A stretch of DNA of 64,000 bases from Amphibalanus amphitrite (GCF_019059575.1 NW_024882042.1:310001-374000), one strand, 5' to 3'. Counted from the stretch's first letter, positions 19,101 to 30,224 are shown. The notes: a model not told the origin generated them from the letters alone. Numbers and translations are program-made.

Positions 19101-22100
19101 TCCTCATTAATTAAAACACCCCTCACCTAGGTACCACTGCAATTATAAGTAGTGTTTTGCAATGAATAAGTGCCTAGTTATGTTGAATTAGAAATGTAGA
19201 TCGCTTTAAATTTACACACAGCTCCAAATCCCTGAAATGATTAGGTACCATCTGAATCAGATCAGGCTTCAGAATGAAGCAGTTCAATACATCATCATAG
19301 TTCAAATGGTGTTTGCAAATGCCAGAATGCAGTTTCTTCATTAAGATTTTTTCACACACTAAAGCAATGATTGATGTAATGAAATCTGCATACCCGTCAC
19401 ATCTGCCTTCACATTAACATTTCATCAAATGTCCAATATTAACAGATCACTCCTCAATATAAGAAATCTTTAGTAAATGTGAATATGAAGTCCAGTGAAT
19501 ATTTTGAACATAACCTAACCTGATGTAACCTTACCTAGCTACCTATCAACCTAAAACTTTCAACCTGGCTGTCCCAACTCAAAACCTATTACCTACAACC
19601 TACAACCTTAAGCCCACAACCTATCTACACATAAACCAAATTTTATCATACCAGATACCTATATATATATCAATCTGTAAGAATCTGGCCAGATGCCTAC
19701 ATTTCTTTCAGTCAGAATGCACAGAGTAGATGGGTGGTAACTAGTAATGAAAAATCTTTGAAACTAGAGGGTTTTTACTAGCAATGACAATGTCATTGCT
19801 GAGGTGCTAATCCAAAATATTAATAATTAACTTAACAGAACCAGCCAACATCACTGGAAATGTCTTCTGAGTTCTGATTGTTGGTTGGTTGTTGTTTTTA
19901 GGTAATATGTATTTTTGAAGTATATGAATGTATCAAATCAGATAAAATAACAGATGCACACAAATGAAATTTTAACTGATGCCTTATATATTTGTGAATG
20001 AGCTCAACATCCAGGTTCGGTTGCGGATTCCTGATGATGGCAAGAGCTAAAGGCTCGAAATGCTGAGAAACGTTCTTACCTGAGGCTGTGTTCCTGTTCC
20101 ATGCTTCTCCAAAGCAATCTCAGTCTACGCTCTCCACCTACAAATAACAAACGTGCATGCATAGACCAACATCATCCCAACTTTAACTGAGATCTTTCCA
20201 GGATCAAGGTCTTAGGTCCCTGTACCTTATAGCTTGCAAGTATTGCTATCAGTTCTATTACAATTACGCTTCTATCAAATACTGAAATAAGGCAACAAGG
20301 CCACAACACAACACTGCTTGTCTATTCAATTTAATTTCTCGAATCGTTTGTATGGAGCAAATGTTTCGGTTTTCCTCGTCTACAAAATATTGTACAAGAT
20401 TATCAATCTCGACGCACCTGTCGAACTTCGCGGCCTCCGTATTACCATGGATGAAGTAGTACCATGTAGGTAATCCATGGTATTACGTCACACGATTTCA
20501 GAGATTTTCGGCAGAAAAACTTCCGACATCCCTAAAACAGCGGCTCACGAAAGCCAGCCAAACGTGAAAATTAAGACAATACAGCCGGTAAAATGATGAT
20601 AATATTGTAGGGAAATCAATAAAGCATGATATATGTGAATACCAAATCACAAAAATGGTTTTTCACAGTTTGGCGAAGAGTTGAAGTTAGGGGTTGTTAG
20701 GGGTAGAATTTCGCCAAAACAGGCGAAGGATGTCATTATATTTGAACATGTCAAAATAGAGTATTGTGGGCTTAATATCAGTTTTGATGCATAGGTGGGC
20801 ATAATTCATCAATTTTCTTTCACTTTGTATAACATTTAGCTCGTAAAATGAGCCTGGGAATTAACAATTTCATTTCTTCAGAAGCCATTTTTTTCCGCAA
20901 AATCAGCGGATTTTTCGCATGAAAATGACGGAAGTTTACGGGGCTCAAAAACAAGCATTTCGCATATTTTCCAAGAAAATGACCGCGTATGCAATGTATT
21001 ATTTCATTTTCTTTCGTATTATCTAATTTTCTCGTCTTGGTTTGGTCGATTAGCGGTGCTGTCCCCATTATAAGTTAGGGGTTGTTAGGGGGAAAATAAC
21101 GACTTCCTTCGGGATTTTGACTTCCCGATAACGACTTCCTTTTTGGCCACCGGTGACGTAACAGGCTGAACAAAGCACGCCAGGGCGGTGGTGCATGATG
21201 TATGAAGAGTCAACAGGGGATTATTGTGTCTTTGATGGCCTTGAATCTCGAACGACTGCTTGTGTTGTGGACGCTGTGGATGCATTGGTGTTGTGTCCGA
21301 GGGGTTTGTGCTTATCCTGATTTTCAGTGGTTGTGTTTGAGCTTAGTTTTGCTTTTATTCTTTGCGATCAATTGATAACTATTGTATATTAATCCGAGTC
21401 TGGTCCAAGGCTATATGCTGTATCTGTGCTGGGTGAGCAGCGATTGAAATTGAAATTGAAATAGCCTAGTTGTTTGTACAATTCAATTTGTGATTTCCTT
21501 ACCAAACCTGTGCATGTTGTTTGGTAGGTAAGTACAAACTCAGCTCCAAAAGTCAAGACACTGGAATATAATGCAGTTTTTATTTTGTCACAATCACATC
21601 ACCCATGCAGCATCAGCATGCTGATTTCAACTGCTAATGCCATGCACCTATATTTTATATCAATATTGCCAGAACATAAGAATATGAATATTGCTTAAAA
21701 TTGTATATGCCTATATTCAAATTGGCGCTCATTGAGACAGAGGTATTTTATGACCTAGCAAGAAGTTGCCAAACACATTGATGCTTGCAGAACAGTATGA
21801 TATATTTAAGTGAAAAAGTCGTGAGGATGTCTTTTTCCCAATTTTTAGGATGTCATTATCCTTTTCATTAGGGGAGGATTTCCCCACAACATTGCCAATT
21901 TGGCCACACTGGTGGGGGGGGGGGGGCTGTCACCTGCAGGGGGTCCCGCAGCCGCTGTGTGTGTGGGGGGGGGGGGGCGGGGGGTCACCCGCAGGGGTCC
22001 CGTCCCGGAGCTGTGGGACGGGGGTATTTTCACCTACAGGGGGTCCCGGAGCTGTGTGTGGGGGGATCTGGGGGTCCCGGAGCTGTGTGTGGGGGGATCT

Positions 22101-25100
22101 GGGGGTCCCGGAGCTGTGTGTGGGGGATCTGGGGGTCCCGGAGCTGTGTGTGTGTGTGGTGTGTGCAGGGGGGGGGGAGCCTGTCACCTGCAGTGGGTCC
22201 CGCAGCCGCCGCAGGTCCTGCTCCAGCCGGTAGATGGAGTCCCGCAGCTCGTTGTAGGCCTGTACGTCCAGGCCGGACTTGCGGCTCTTCTTGTAGAAGG
22301 ACAGCAGGAAGGAGCGGTCCTTGACGTCGGGAAGCACGTAGTCCTGGCGGCCGGACGGCGGACGGCGTCAGTGGTAAACTCACAGCACACAGTCTGTATA
22401 CAACACACCACAGCTACCACAGACCGGCCGGGCGGCGGACGGCGTCAGTGGGGGGCTCACAGCACACAGTCTGCATATGACACACCACAGCTACCACAGA
22501 CCGGCCGGACGGCGGACGGCGTCAGTGGGGGGCTCACAGCACACAGTCTGTATACAACACACCACAGCACCCCCCCCCCCCCTCCCCGAGACCGGCCGGG
22601 CGGCGGACGGCGTCAGTGGTAAACTCACAGCACACAGAGTCAGCATACAACACAGCGCGGACACCCTGGAGGGCGGACACAGCGCGGACACAGCCTGCCG
22701 ATCCGACACACAGCGGCTACCGTACTGCAGGCCGTGGATCTCTCACCTGTTTGGTGATGACGAAGTAACCGTAGGCGGCCATGGCGGTGCCGTAGGTGAC
22801 GAAGTAGGTGACGGGCTCCATGATGTCCCACGAGTACTCCCACCAGGTCAGCCGCGCCAGGATCCCTGGACGGCGGGGTACATCGTCAGTACCTACATTA
22901 ACAGCCGGTCAGTACAGTACGCGCCAGGATCCCTGGACGGCGGGGCACATCGTCAGTACATCAACAGCCGGTCAGTAAATAGCACTGCCTCACTACTCAG
23001 TACAGCGACCAGTTACCTTCAGCCGGTACTGACTGTTACGTCACCTAAAACAACGGCAACAATAAAACCATGAATAATGTCAGTGCCAGATATCTCCACT
23101 ATAGGAAGCAGCCCAGTTTGTTACACTGGCGGCGCACTCCGCTATAGGCGGCGGCTCGCGTGCCGGTCTCACCGAACTGGACGCCCATCAGGCCGAGGCC
23201 CAGCCAGGTCTGCAGGTTGGTCCGCCGGTGGCACGCCTCCTCCAGCTCCTTCTTCTTCTGCGGACGGTCAAAAGACGGGCGGTCAAAAGACGGACGGTCA
23301 AAAGACGGGCGGTCAAAAGACGGACGGTCAAAAGACGGACGGTCAAAAGACGGACGGTCAAAAGACGGACGGTCAAAAGACGGACGGTCAAAAGACGGAC
23401 GGTCAAAAGGCGGACGGTCAAAAGACGGACGGTCAAAAGACGGACGGTCAAAAGACGGACGGTCAGAGGGACGGACGGTCAGGGGGGCGGACGGTCAAAA
23501 GACGGACGGTCAAAGTGACGGACGGTCAAAAGACGGACGGTTAAAGTGACGGACAGTCAGAGCCGGGACAGAGGGACGGGCGGTCAGAGGGCCGGTCAGA
23601 GGGGCGGGCGGTCAGAGGAACAGTGAGGGTCGGTCAGAGGGAGGGACAGAGGGGGCGAGCGGTCAGAGGGGCGGAGACAACCGGAGGGACCGGACGGCCA
23701 AAAGGACGGGGGTAGTTGGACAGACAAGAATCAATGTGTCCAGTGTCCACACATCTCCTCTCCTGACTCTGTTCCCACAGCCGTCTCTATCCGTCCGTCA
23801 GTCCCGCTCGGAGCGGTGAACAGTCTGACCCACCTTCTCCATGGGCGCCAGCTGCACCTTGAGGTCCTCCAGCTTGGCCAGGATCTCGCGCTCCTTTTTC
23901 AGCTGGTGCTCCTCCACGTTGAGCGCCTCGTACAGCTGCGACACCAGGTTCCGCACGTTGGAGAGCGTGGTGAGCTCCTCCTGCGGGCGGCACACAGTGA
24001 CCGGGGTCAGCGCGGCACGGACAGCACGGACAGCCGGAGTCAGCGCGGCATGGTCAGCGCGGACAGCCGGAGTCTACGGCACACAGTGACCGCGGTCAGC
24101 GCAGCATGGCCAGCGCGGACGGTAGGGACAGTAGGGACAGCATGATCACCCGGGGTCAGCAGAGCACAGACAGCAGAACACGGACAGACGGGGTCAGCGC
24201 AGCACGGACAGCGGCAATGGCCGTAAAAAAACTCAGTATGACCCCGTACCGCCCACCCCGCGTGCGCTGAAAATGCGCTCTTTGTGATGGTGATAACTGA
24301 ACCGCTCTCTGTGAATACGTCTGGATTATCTAACGGCTTTCGCTGATTAAAGTAGGCGGTGAAATATGATCGGATGAAAGGCAAGATGTGGCTGCGGTCT
24401 GCAGACCGACCAGATATGTTCAGAAAAGCGGTAACATGTGGTCTGATAGATGGTATCATGAATGAGCCTTCCGGTGACTACCTGTACATAGGACGGCCCA
24501 GAGTGCTTGTCGAACTAGAAAAATACTACCTCGAGTTGCTTAACGGCCATCTTAGATCTAAAACTGTATGTGATCGTCGACAATAATGGCGAGAGAAAAG
24601 TCCCCCCCCCCCCCCTATCGACTATAAACAGCACTATCGGCTATATTACTGACAGATGTTCCTGTGTCAATTGACCTCTCGACTATATGACTATATGACA
24701 CTGACCGGGTGCTGCCACTCTCGCCCACCGGACCCCCTAATTCCTCTAAGCCCCAGACGCCACTTGATTCTCTCTCCGGCGACTGTAGACGCCGCCCGGT
24801 CCCGCCCAGTACACGGCACGGGGATTGCCGCGCCGTTTGGCGCCAAATTGGCCAACACTCATCTGCATAATGAGCGCCGAGAGCCGTCGCGCAGACGGCG
24901 CCCCGCTCCGGACGGTAACAACGGCCACGGCGCCCCGCTCCGGACGGTACCGCAGACGGCGCCCCGCCCCGGACGGTAACACCGGGCGGCGGCGCCCGCT
25001 CCGGACGGTAACACCGGGCGGCGGACGGCTCCGGACGTTATCGCGCAGACGGCGCCCCGCTCCGGACGGTACCGTCGGACTGCAAATGGCACCGGCCCGC

Positions 25101-26007
25101 GCCGGGTGCCTAGTCACATGTGGTATCCTGCAGTGACCTCCCCTCCCCGCGGTATCGGCGAGGGCCGATATTGACCTCCCTGCCCGCGCGCTATGTACGT
25201 ACCTGCGAGGGCCGCTCCAGCTCTGGCGTCTTGACGTGGTAGACGTCGTCGTTGATGATGAGCTCAAAGTCCTCCTCCATCAGCGCCTCGATGCTGTCGC
25301 TGGTTGCGATCCGCGTCCCGCCTGCCGCCGGACAGATAGGCAGTCAGGCTGGGACAGATAGGCAGTTAATGGGCAGAGCGGCAGCTACACTGGTGGAGAT
25401 CCGCGTGCCACCTACCGGACAGATGGTTAGCTGTTAGGCTGGTGTCTGGTGGGACGGCAGTTACGCTGTTGACACTGTGTCCACCAAATGCTATGCAGTG
25501 TCCACAGCCAGTCAGAGTCAGAGCCAGTCAGCGCCCGCAGTACCTCCGCAGTTTCCGCAGCAGGTACTCACGCAGTGTCCGCAGCCAGTGTCTGCAGTAC
25601 TCACGCAGCGTCCGCAGTATTTACTCATGCAGTGTCCGCAGCACCACGCAGCACCCGCAGTATGTACTCACGCAGTGTCCGCAGCACCCGCAGAATGTAC
25701 TCACGCAGTATCCGCAGCACCCGCAGCATATACTCACACAGTGTCCGCAGCACCCGCAGTATGTACTCACGCAGTGTCCGCAGTGCCCGCAGTATGTACT
25801 CACGCAGTGTCCGCAGAGCCCGCAGTCAGTACTCACGCAGTGTCCGCAGCACCACGCGGTCGATGCCGCGGTCCTCAGTGTGCAGCTGGTCGATAAAGTC
25901 GCCCACCGTGTTACTGATGGGTTTCAGGGTGAAGCGGCACTTTTCCCGCCGCGACGGCAGCGGCACGGTGATCTGCGGCAAGCCGCGCGAGTAGGCCACC
26001 TCCACAC
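16089..26007 (-). CDS. MCU: Mitochondrial calcium uniporter pore subunit, seven exons, 5' partial
   Basis: Pore-forming subunit of the inner-membrane calcium uniporter. Exons in transcript order: 25837-26007, 25203-25321, 23834-23980, 23173-23257, 22747-22865, 22188-22343, 16089-16199. They join in one frame into 301 residues plus stop. Order: N-terminal matrix domain ([15 protein letters not shown]), coiled coil ([20 protein letters not shown]), TM1 ([17 protein letters not shown]), the selectivity-filter motif WDIMEP preceded by YS, TM2 ([20 protein letters not shown]), then the second coiled coil ([15 protein letters not shown]). The pore Asp and Glu are intact. Human MCU has 351 residues; the missing start is the transit peptide, whose exon I could not find upstream. 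Confidence 0.96.
16205..16770 (+). repeat. GA-rich minisatellite (GTCAGACGGAGAGAGACAGA)
   Basis: Units of about 32-36 bp, GTCAGACGGAGAGAGACAGA then GACACGG, for about 16 copies. On the MCU strand it is a 550-bp pyrimidine-rich run directly before the terminal acceptor. Confidence 0.95.
16985..17201 (-). repeat. MCU donor-spanning repeat, distal block
   Basis: On the MCU strand each unit reads GGCTGCGGGACCCCCTGCAG then GTGACAG, copying the last 20 bases of exon 22188-22343 and its donor. Variants read CCGGGACCCCCTGCAG. It is separated from the proximal block by the 17202-21913 insertion. Confidence 0.9.
17202..21913. mobile_element. About 4.7 kb AT-rich insertion with CAGTGTGGCCAAAT ends
   Basis: CAGTGTGGCCAAAT lies at the left end and its reverse complement ATTTGGCCACACTG at the right. 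Both sides are flanked by the same G-rich MCU donor minisatellite, so this is an insertion into the array. The interior is AT-rich and unlike its surroundings, with no frame longer than about 100 codons and no transposase motif seen. CAG ends would suit a hAT, but the G-tract flanks make the target duplication unreadable. Confidence 0.7.
19500..19640 (+). repeat. CCTA/AACCT-rich degenerate repeats
   Basis: Stretches such as CAACCTACAACCTTAAGCCC lie inside the 4.7 kb insertion, together with AACCTAACCTGATGTAACC. Confidence 0.5.
21914..22187 (-). repeat. MCU donor-spanning repeat, proximal block
   Basis: Continuation of 16985-17201 next to the true donor (22186-22187). About six copies of GGGACCCCCTGCAG..GTGACAG or CTCCGGGACCCCCAGATCCC are separated by G/C tracts and GT runs. 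Confidence 0.9.
22188..22343 (-). CDS. MCU: MCU exon: post-TM2 coiled coil
   Basis: Acceptor CCAG at 22344-22347; donor GTGACAG below 22188. It encodes [20 protein letters not shown], then [16 protein letters not shown] and [15 protein letters not shown], matching human [19 protein letters not shown]. Confidence 0.96.
22350..22640 (-). repeat. About 85-bp tandem repeat in MCU intron, four copies
   Basis: CTCACAGCACACAGTCTGTA, TACAACACACCACAG, CCGGCCGGGCGGCGGACGGC and GTCAGTGG recur. The CGCCGTCCG part resembles the intron end before acceptor 22344, but no exon bases are copied. Confidence 0.9.
22747..22865 (-). CDS. MCU: MCU exon: selectivity filter and TM2
   Basis: Acceptor CCAG at 22866-22869; donor GTGAGA below 22747. 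It encodes [20 protein letters not shown] and [26 protein letters not shown] is the calcium-binding pore signature of MCU. Confidence 0.97.
22850..22985 (-). repeat. Acceptor-spanning duplication before MCU exon 22747-22865
   Basis: GCGCCAGGATCCCTGGACGG (first 12 or so exon bases plus acceptor, read on the plus strand) occurs at about 22855 (true) and about 22921 (copy). Both are followed by CATCGTCAGTAC and AACAGCCGGTCAG. The period is about 67 bp. Confidence 0.85.
23173..23257 (-). CDS. MCU: MCU exon: TM1
   Basis: Acceptor CCGCAG at 23258-23263; donor GTGAGA below 23173. It encodes [16 protein letters not shown] then [12 protein letters not shown], most of the first membrane helix. It ends in phase 1. 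Confidence 0.94.
23262..23545 (+). repeat. 15-bp minisatellite (GACGGACGGTCAAAA)
   Basis: About 18 copies start at the MCU acceptor near 23258; on the MCU strand the tract TTTTGACCGTCCG forms the pyrimidine run. The period is a multiple of three, so long Lys/Thr/Gly frames appear. These are artefacts. Confidence 0.96.
23550..23720 (+). repeat. Degenerate GGTCAGAGGG repeats
   Basis: GGTCAGAGG(G) with GGACGGGC spacers; a diverged continuation of the 15-bp array. Confidence 0.7.
23834..23980 (-). CDS. MCU: MCU exon: first coiled coil
   Basis: Acceptor CCGCAG at 23981-23986; donor GTGGGT below 23834. 49 codons: [20 protein letters not shown] then the charged heptads [20 protein letters not shown] and APMEK. 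Confidence 0.95.
23995..24215 (+). repeat. GTCAGCGCGGCA / GGACAGC degenerate repeat
   Basis: Irregular copies of GGGGTCAGCGCGGCACGGAC in the MCU intron. No exon bases are copied. Confidence 0.75.
24216..24885. other. MCU intron, mostly unique sequence
   Basis: AT-richer DNA with a C14 tract at about 24601. The open frame 24359-24586 (plus) shows no recognisable domain and lies antisense inside the intron. I do not call a gene. Confidence 0.5.
24890..25085 (+). repeat. GACGGCGCCCCGCTCCGGAC repeat
   Basis: About seven copies of a 24-34-bp unit ending GGTAACA.CGG, GC-rich, in the MCU intron. Confidence 0.88.
25203..25321 (-). CDS. MCU: MCU exon: second half of matrix domain
   Basis: Acceptor GGCAG at 25322-25326; donor GTACGT below 25203. 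It encodes [20 protein letters not shown] then [19 protein letters not shown], matching the FKLVINDLTYHV segment of the family. Confidence 0.94.
25299..25440 (-). repeat. Diverged acceptor-spanning copy before MCU exon 25203-25321
   Basis: True junction (plus strand): GCGATCCGCGTCCCGCCTGC then CGCCGGACAGAT. Copy at about 25396: GAGATCCGCGTGCCACCTAC then CGGACAGAT. About 18 exon bases plus the acceptor are copied with several mismatches. Confidence 0.75.
25555..25860 (-). repeat. Donor-spanning minisatellite after MCU exon 25837-26007
   Basis: On the MCU strand the unit is GTGCTGCGGACACTGC then GTGAGTAC plus ATACTGCGG (about 33 bp). It copies the last 16 or so exon bases and a perfect GTGAGT donor about nine or ten times. 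Confidence 0.93.
25837..26007 (-). CDS. MCU: MCU exon: start of matrix N-terminal domain
   Basis: Acceptor CAG at 26008-26010; donor GTGAGT at 25831-25836. It encodes [31 protein letters not shown] and [10 protein letters not shown]. The Cys of EKCRF corresponds to the redox-sensitive Cys97 of human MCU. It starts with two bases of a split codon, so at least one exon lies upstream. Confidence 0.94.
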
Positions 26008-27695
26008 CTGGCGGCAGAGGGGGAGAGAGCTTCAGACAGGGTACAATTATACAGGGAACTCAGACGGGGAACAGGGAGCTCAGACAGGGTACAGGGACCC
26101 CAGACAGGCGCTAGGCAGTAGAGTAGGGGGAGGGCTGTCACTTGTCAGGTCAGGTCAGGTTAAGCTTGCCCAGTGGACGGTGGACGCCCGCTAGTTGCGT
26201 GCCGCGCTGTGATTCTGAGCGGCGGCAGTGCCACTCGGCACCGGCGGCGCGCCAATACCGTCCCACAGTACAACACAGCACAGCATAATACAATACTGGC
26301 CGGCCGGCCGCTCCAGGCCCGGGCAATGGGCCGAGGAGCGGCCCGTCCAATGGCACAGACACACGCCTCAAACGGTAACTGCCGGCCGCACGCAGCGCCC
26401 TGCCCGGTGACACAAAGACACGCGCCTCAAACGGTAACTGCCGGCCGCACGCAGCGCGCAGGTAAAGCACGGAAAATCGGGAGCGATCGTTCAACACGAG
26501 CATACCTAATACCTAAGGCCTACCACTGCGCTGACCTCTGAAGAAAACCGTGGGAGGAGAAGGGGGCGGCTGCTGCATGTCCCTAAAATCTCGAATGCCG
26601 TTCAGGTCCGGAGTAAAGGTCAGGAGGCGCGGCGGGCTGCGTCCCAGCTCCATTGCCGCGGGCTCCGGTCGGCCGGTCCAGCCCATTGAAATGTCCGGCG
26701 ACCGGAGACGGGCTCTCAGCCGGAGCCATGAGACCTCCTCCCACTTGGCTGAATGAGGCGGCCGGGAAGGGGGAGGTCACGGCACTCAGTAAGTAGGATG
26801 TATGGGACCCTTCCGACAACGCTGAATGAAGCGTCCGGCGGCAGCGACTCGCTCCAGACGCAGACAATCGATACACCGACAGCGCTGGGAGACACACGGC
26901 CACGCCGCTGAGACAGGCCGTCCGGCCGGCCCCACCCGAGCCGCCGGCAGTGGGGGGGGGGGGGGGAGCCGCCGTGACCCGAGCCGCCGGCAGCTCCCAC
27001 GTGAGCGGCCAGTCGGCGGCAAGTCTGAGGTCAGGGTCACGCCTGTGTGCGGCGCCGACCGGCCAGCCGCGGGCTGGACGGCAGCCTCCGGCGACTACAG
27101 CCGCACTCCCAGCGACACCCCGGCACCGTGAGAAGCCGCCCGGCCCCGTCCCGCAGCGAACCACGCAGGCCGGCCCCGCCCCGCAGTCCCGCCCGGCCCG
27201 GCTTCGTCCCGCAGCGAACCACGCAGGCCGGCCCCGTCCCGCAGCGAGTCCGACAGTCCACCTACGGAGTCGCCGGCGGGGCGCACGGAGCCACAGCCTG
27301 CCCGACACCGCACTCCACCGCCGAACCACTAGGTCCCGCTGGCGCTGCAGTGTAACGCAATGCCGCATATCAGCAGGCGACAAGCACGGTTTACCACGTT
27401 TTCGACACGGAATTGAAATCAGTTACGAAAGTCGAAATGAGAAGGGTATAGGTATGTATGTATAGTAAGCTGTCACGCCTAGGAGGGCGCGGCCTTCCGA
27501 CCGGGCCCCTGTCGACGGCGTCACGGAGTCACGGCGTCACGACCGGCGGCGGGCCGTGACGGCCCGGGACACGGTCAGCCTGCGTGACGCGTCACGGTGC
27601 GTCACAGCCTCGTCAGCGGCCGTCACACGTTTAAACCTGCACCGGCGGCCGTCACAGGCTAAACCTGCACCGGCGGCCGTCACACGGTCCAACCT
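26008..27695. other. Upstream of the first MCU exon seen; repeats, no gene
   Basis: Contains a tandem duplication of CTCAAACGGTAACTGCCGGC (26370 and 26430), a G15 tract near 26950, CCGGCCCCGTCCCGCAGCGA repeats (27140-27250) and GCACCGGCGGCCGTCACA repeats (27640-27690). The MCU transit-peptide exon should lie somewhere above 26010; I could not identify it here. Confidence 0.45.
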
Positions 27696-29702
27696 GCCGC
27701 GGGGGCATTCCACGTCAAGTGAGACAAAAAATGACCATTTTGAACCTCACCCCCTCCGATTTTTGCGAAACTTTGTGAAACTACTCATCTATATGTGAAA
27801 AGAAAGGAGACATGTTTTTGTAAAGATATGACGTCACGTTTCAGAGATACACGTCATCAAACATTGACTTAGGCAAGGCACATTATCATCTTTCAAGCGT
27901 CATAACCATTGAAGTTTTAGACATATCACCATGAAACAAAGTGTGAAATGGAGGGAATACATCAGGCTTTAATTTGAGGATGACAATATTGACGTAATAA
28001 GCTAATTAATGAACTAAATTAAAATTCAAAAAATAAATTTTGATTTTCTGAAAAATGGGTACCCTTCGATTTTGCTGATTTTTACATATTTTATTCTCCC
28101 ATATATTAGCTACATCATATAAAAAATCCAGAATGGGCCGACGTCTACGTAACTGTCTTTTGGACTTCGTAATGTCTGGCACTCGCGTGTTTCGTTTTAG
28201 CAACCAAGGAGAGGCGCTACCCGGAGATGCTTCTTTCTACCCAAAACCAAGGCAAACCTAGCCTGACCTGACGTGACCTGACCTAATCTAACACGCGTAA
28301 ATATGTACAGCCCTCACGGCAGTTGCCGACTGGGCAAATGCTACCCAAATGCCCGGAGAATGCAATTGGGCAATGGGCATTCTCTGGGCAGCGCCTCTCT
28401 TTGGTTGGAAAAAGGAAATACGCCTGACTCTCCCAGCGCTAGGGGAGAAAGGCCCGGTTTAGCCAAAAAGGTATTAAAAAAAAAAAACGGAATTTGAATT
28501 GTAGGTGGGGCGGTGGGGAACTTTATCGTGTGCCAATTTCATGGCCCTAGATCAATATCTTCAAGATCAAATGAGGTTAATCGTGATGAAATTTGCTATA
28601 GTGACTATTTTGCGTTTATACGCCCATAGCTCTAAGAGTTACCGGCCGATTTTCCTATTTCTTCCTTTATACGACATTTGTAGTGTTATGAGAATCTATA
28701 GTTAATCTAACCATAAATTTGGCAGTTAGTGGCCTGCTAAGAGTAAGAAGATGTCGCCGGCAAAGACGGGGATCGGCCGACGCGGGAAACGTTTCAGTCA
28801 AAGATTGTGTTTGCACCCTAATAACTAATTCAATTTTTACCAGTTGATTTTCGTATTTATTTGAACATTAGATTGCCTGTACATTTTTAAGCCTTCACAC
28901 AAAATTTGACACGAATCGATCATAATCAGCGGTAAGAAGCGCAGTGCAAAGATGGAACCGTCCCGCGCCGGCACAGTCTACCATTCAGGCGGCAACGGCC
29001 GGCGCCGGCCGCCGCGCCGCTCCGGCAAGATGTTTGACTTTACACCGTTATTACTAGAAAAGTTGTGGACCGATTTACCTATTGCTTGCACGGGAGGATT
29101 TGCAATTCAATTCTGGACAGATGCTGAAAGTTTGGCGTTAATATGATAATTATGGCGTGAGTTACTGGCGAAAAACAGGTGGGGTTGGCGAAATCAGCCC
29201 CTTCCATCGCCCGTGCTACGTTGCACTACTTGTTGCTATATCATCCAAAGTTATCGTTGGCCCACTCTAATTTTCTCAGCACGTATGCCTTACGTGTAGT
29301 GGAAGACAATATCTAAATTTGAGCAAAATCGAAGGGTACCCTTTTTTCACAAATTAGATTTTAAGAAATTAATTCAAAATAAGATAAATTCAAAATCACC
29401 AAAAAATGTTAAAATTGCCAAATTTAACTAGCATAACTCCTTATGTACACGTTTCAGTTTGTTTGAAATTAATAGCTTCAAAAATGTTGAAGCTATAGAT
29501 CTTTCAAGATTGCAATACACGTCCAATTCTGCTAAAAAAGCAAAAGTTTAGCGGCTTGTATCTCTGTAGCCCGAGGGCATATGACAAAATCCTTTGACCC
29601 TCAGAGGTTTCACCCAATAGCCAACAAGTATACCAAGTTTGAACAAAATCGCAGAGGTGGCCGATTTTGGCTGTCCCGGTTGACATGGAATGCCCCCGCG
29701 GC
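27696..29702. mobile_element. About 2.0 kb inverted-repeat element (GGGGGCATTCCAYGTCAA)
   Basis: CCGCGGGGGCATTCCACGTC at the left and the reverse complement CCGCGGGGGCATTCCATGTC at the right. A second inner pair of arms (GGGTACCCTTCGATTTTGC at about 28059 and its inverse at about 29325) lies inside. The interior is AT-rich and non-coding. Confidence 0.65.
28202..28406. mobile_element. 205-bp MITE-like inverted repeat nested in 27696-29702
   Basis: AACCAAGGAGAGGCGCTACC on the left pairs with GGCAGCGCCTCTCTTTGGTT on the right. It carries AACCTAGCCTGACCTGAC inside. It is non-coding. Confidence 0.6.
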
Positions 29703-30224
29703 GGCCGTCCGAGCGGTGCGTCTGGCCGGCCTAACCCGACTGCCGATATTTCGCCGGACGCTGTCGAATTTTGGCCGGACAGTCGGGTCAGTGCGGCGGA
29801 CAGGCGGGTCAGCGCGGTGGCGGGCACACGCTCTGTCCTCCGACACAGACGGCATGCACACACAGCACACGGCACAGAGGTCTGCGGAGGGAGGGCGGCA
29901 CCAGGGCGCATTGCACTACTCAACAATCAGCATCACGGGCCCGTGCTCCCTGGGAGGCCGGCCGATACCCCTGCTGGTCAGACGCGGCCGGGCCACTGCT
30001 CTGTCCAGGCCCGCGGGACTACGGGAGCGAGTCCGTAGGTACCCAGTTATGGCAGTAATCTGCAGGAGGTATATCTGCAGGAGGTATACCCGACCGCCGA
30101 CAGCACACCCCCGGTGTCCGGGTACCATCTCGGGGCAGCGGTTTGGAGCGCTCTCCGCGCGGCTCAATTTCCGCACCGCCGAGCGGCCATCCATTCTAAT
30201 CAGCTGCTAATGGAACGGTCCGCG
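29703..30224. other. Intergenic, no gene seen
   Basis: GC-rich DNA with GGACAGGCGGGTCAGCGC motifs and two copies of GCAGGAGGTATA (30060-30090). No coding support. Confidence 0.4.

Noticed and set aside
23160-23549. Repetitive Lys/Thr/Gly-rich frames
   Set aside because: 15-bp minisatellite with a period divisible by three, inside an MCU intron.
24359-24586. 75-codon frame [16 protein letters not shown]..
   Set aside because: Antisense within an MCU intron, with no domain, no splice support and no repeats to explain conservation.
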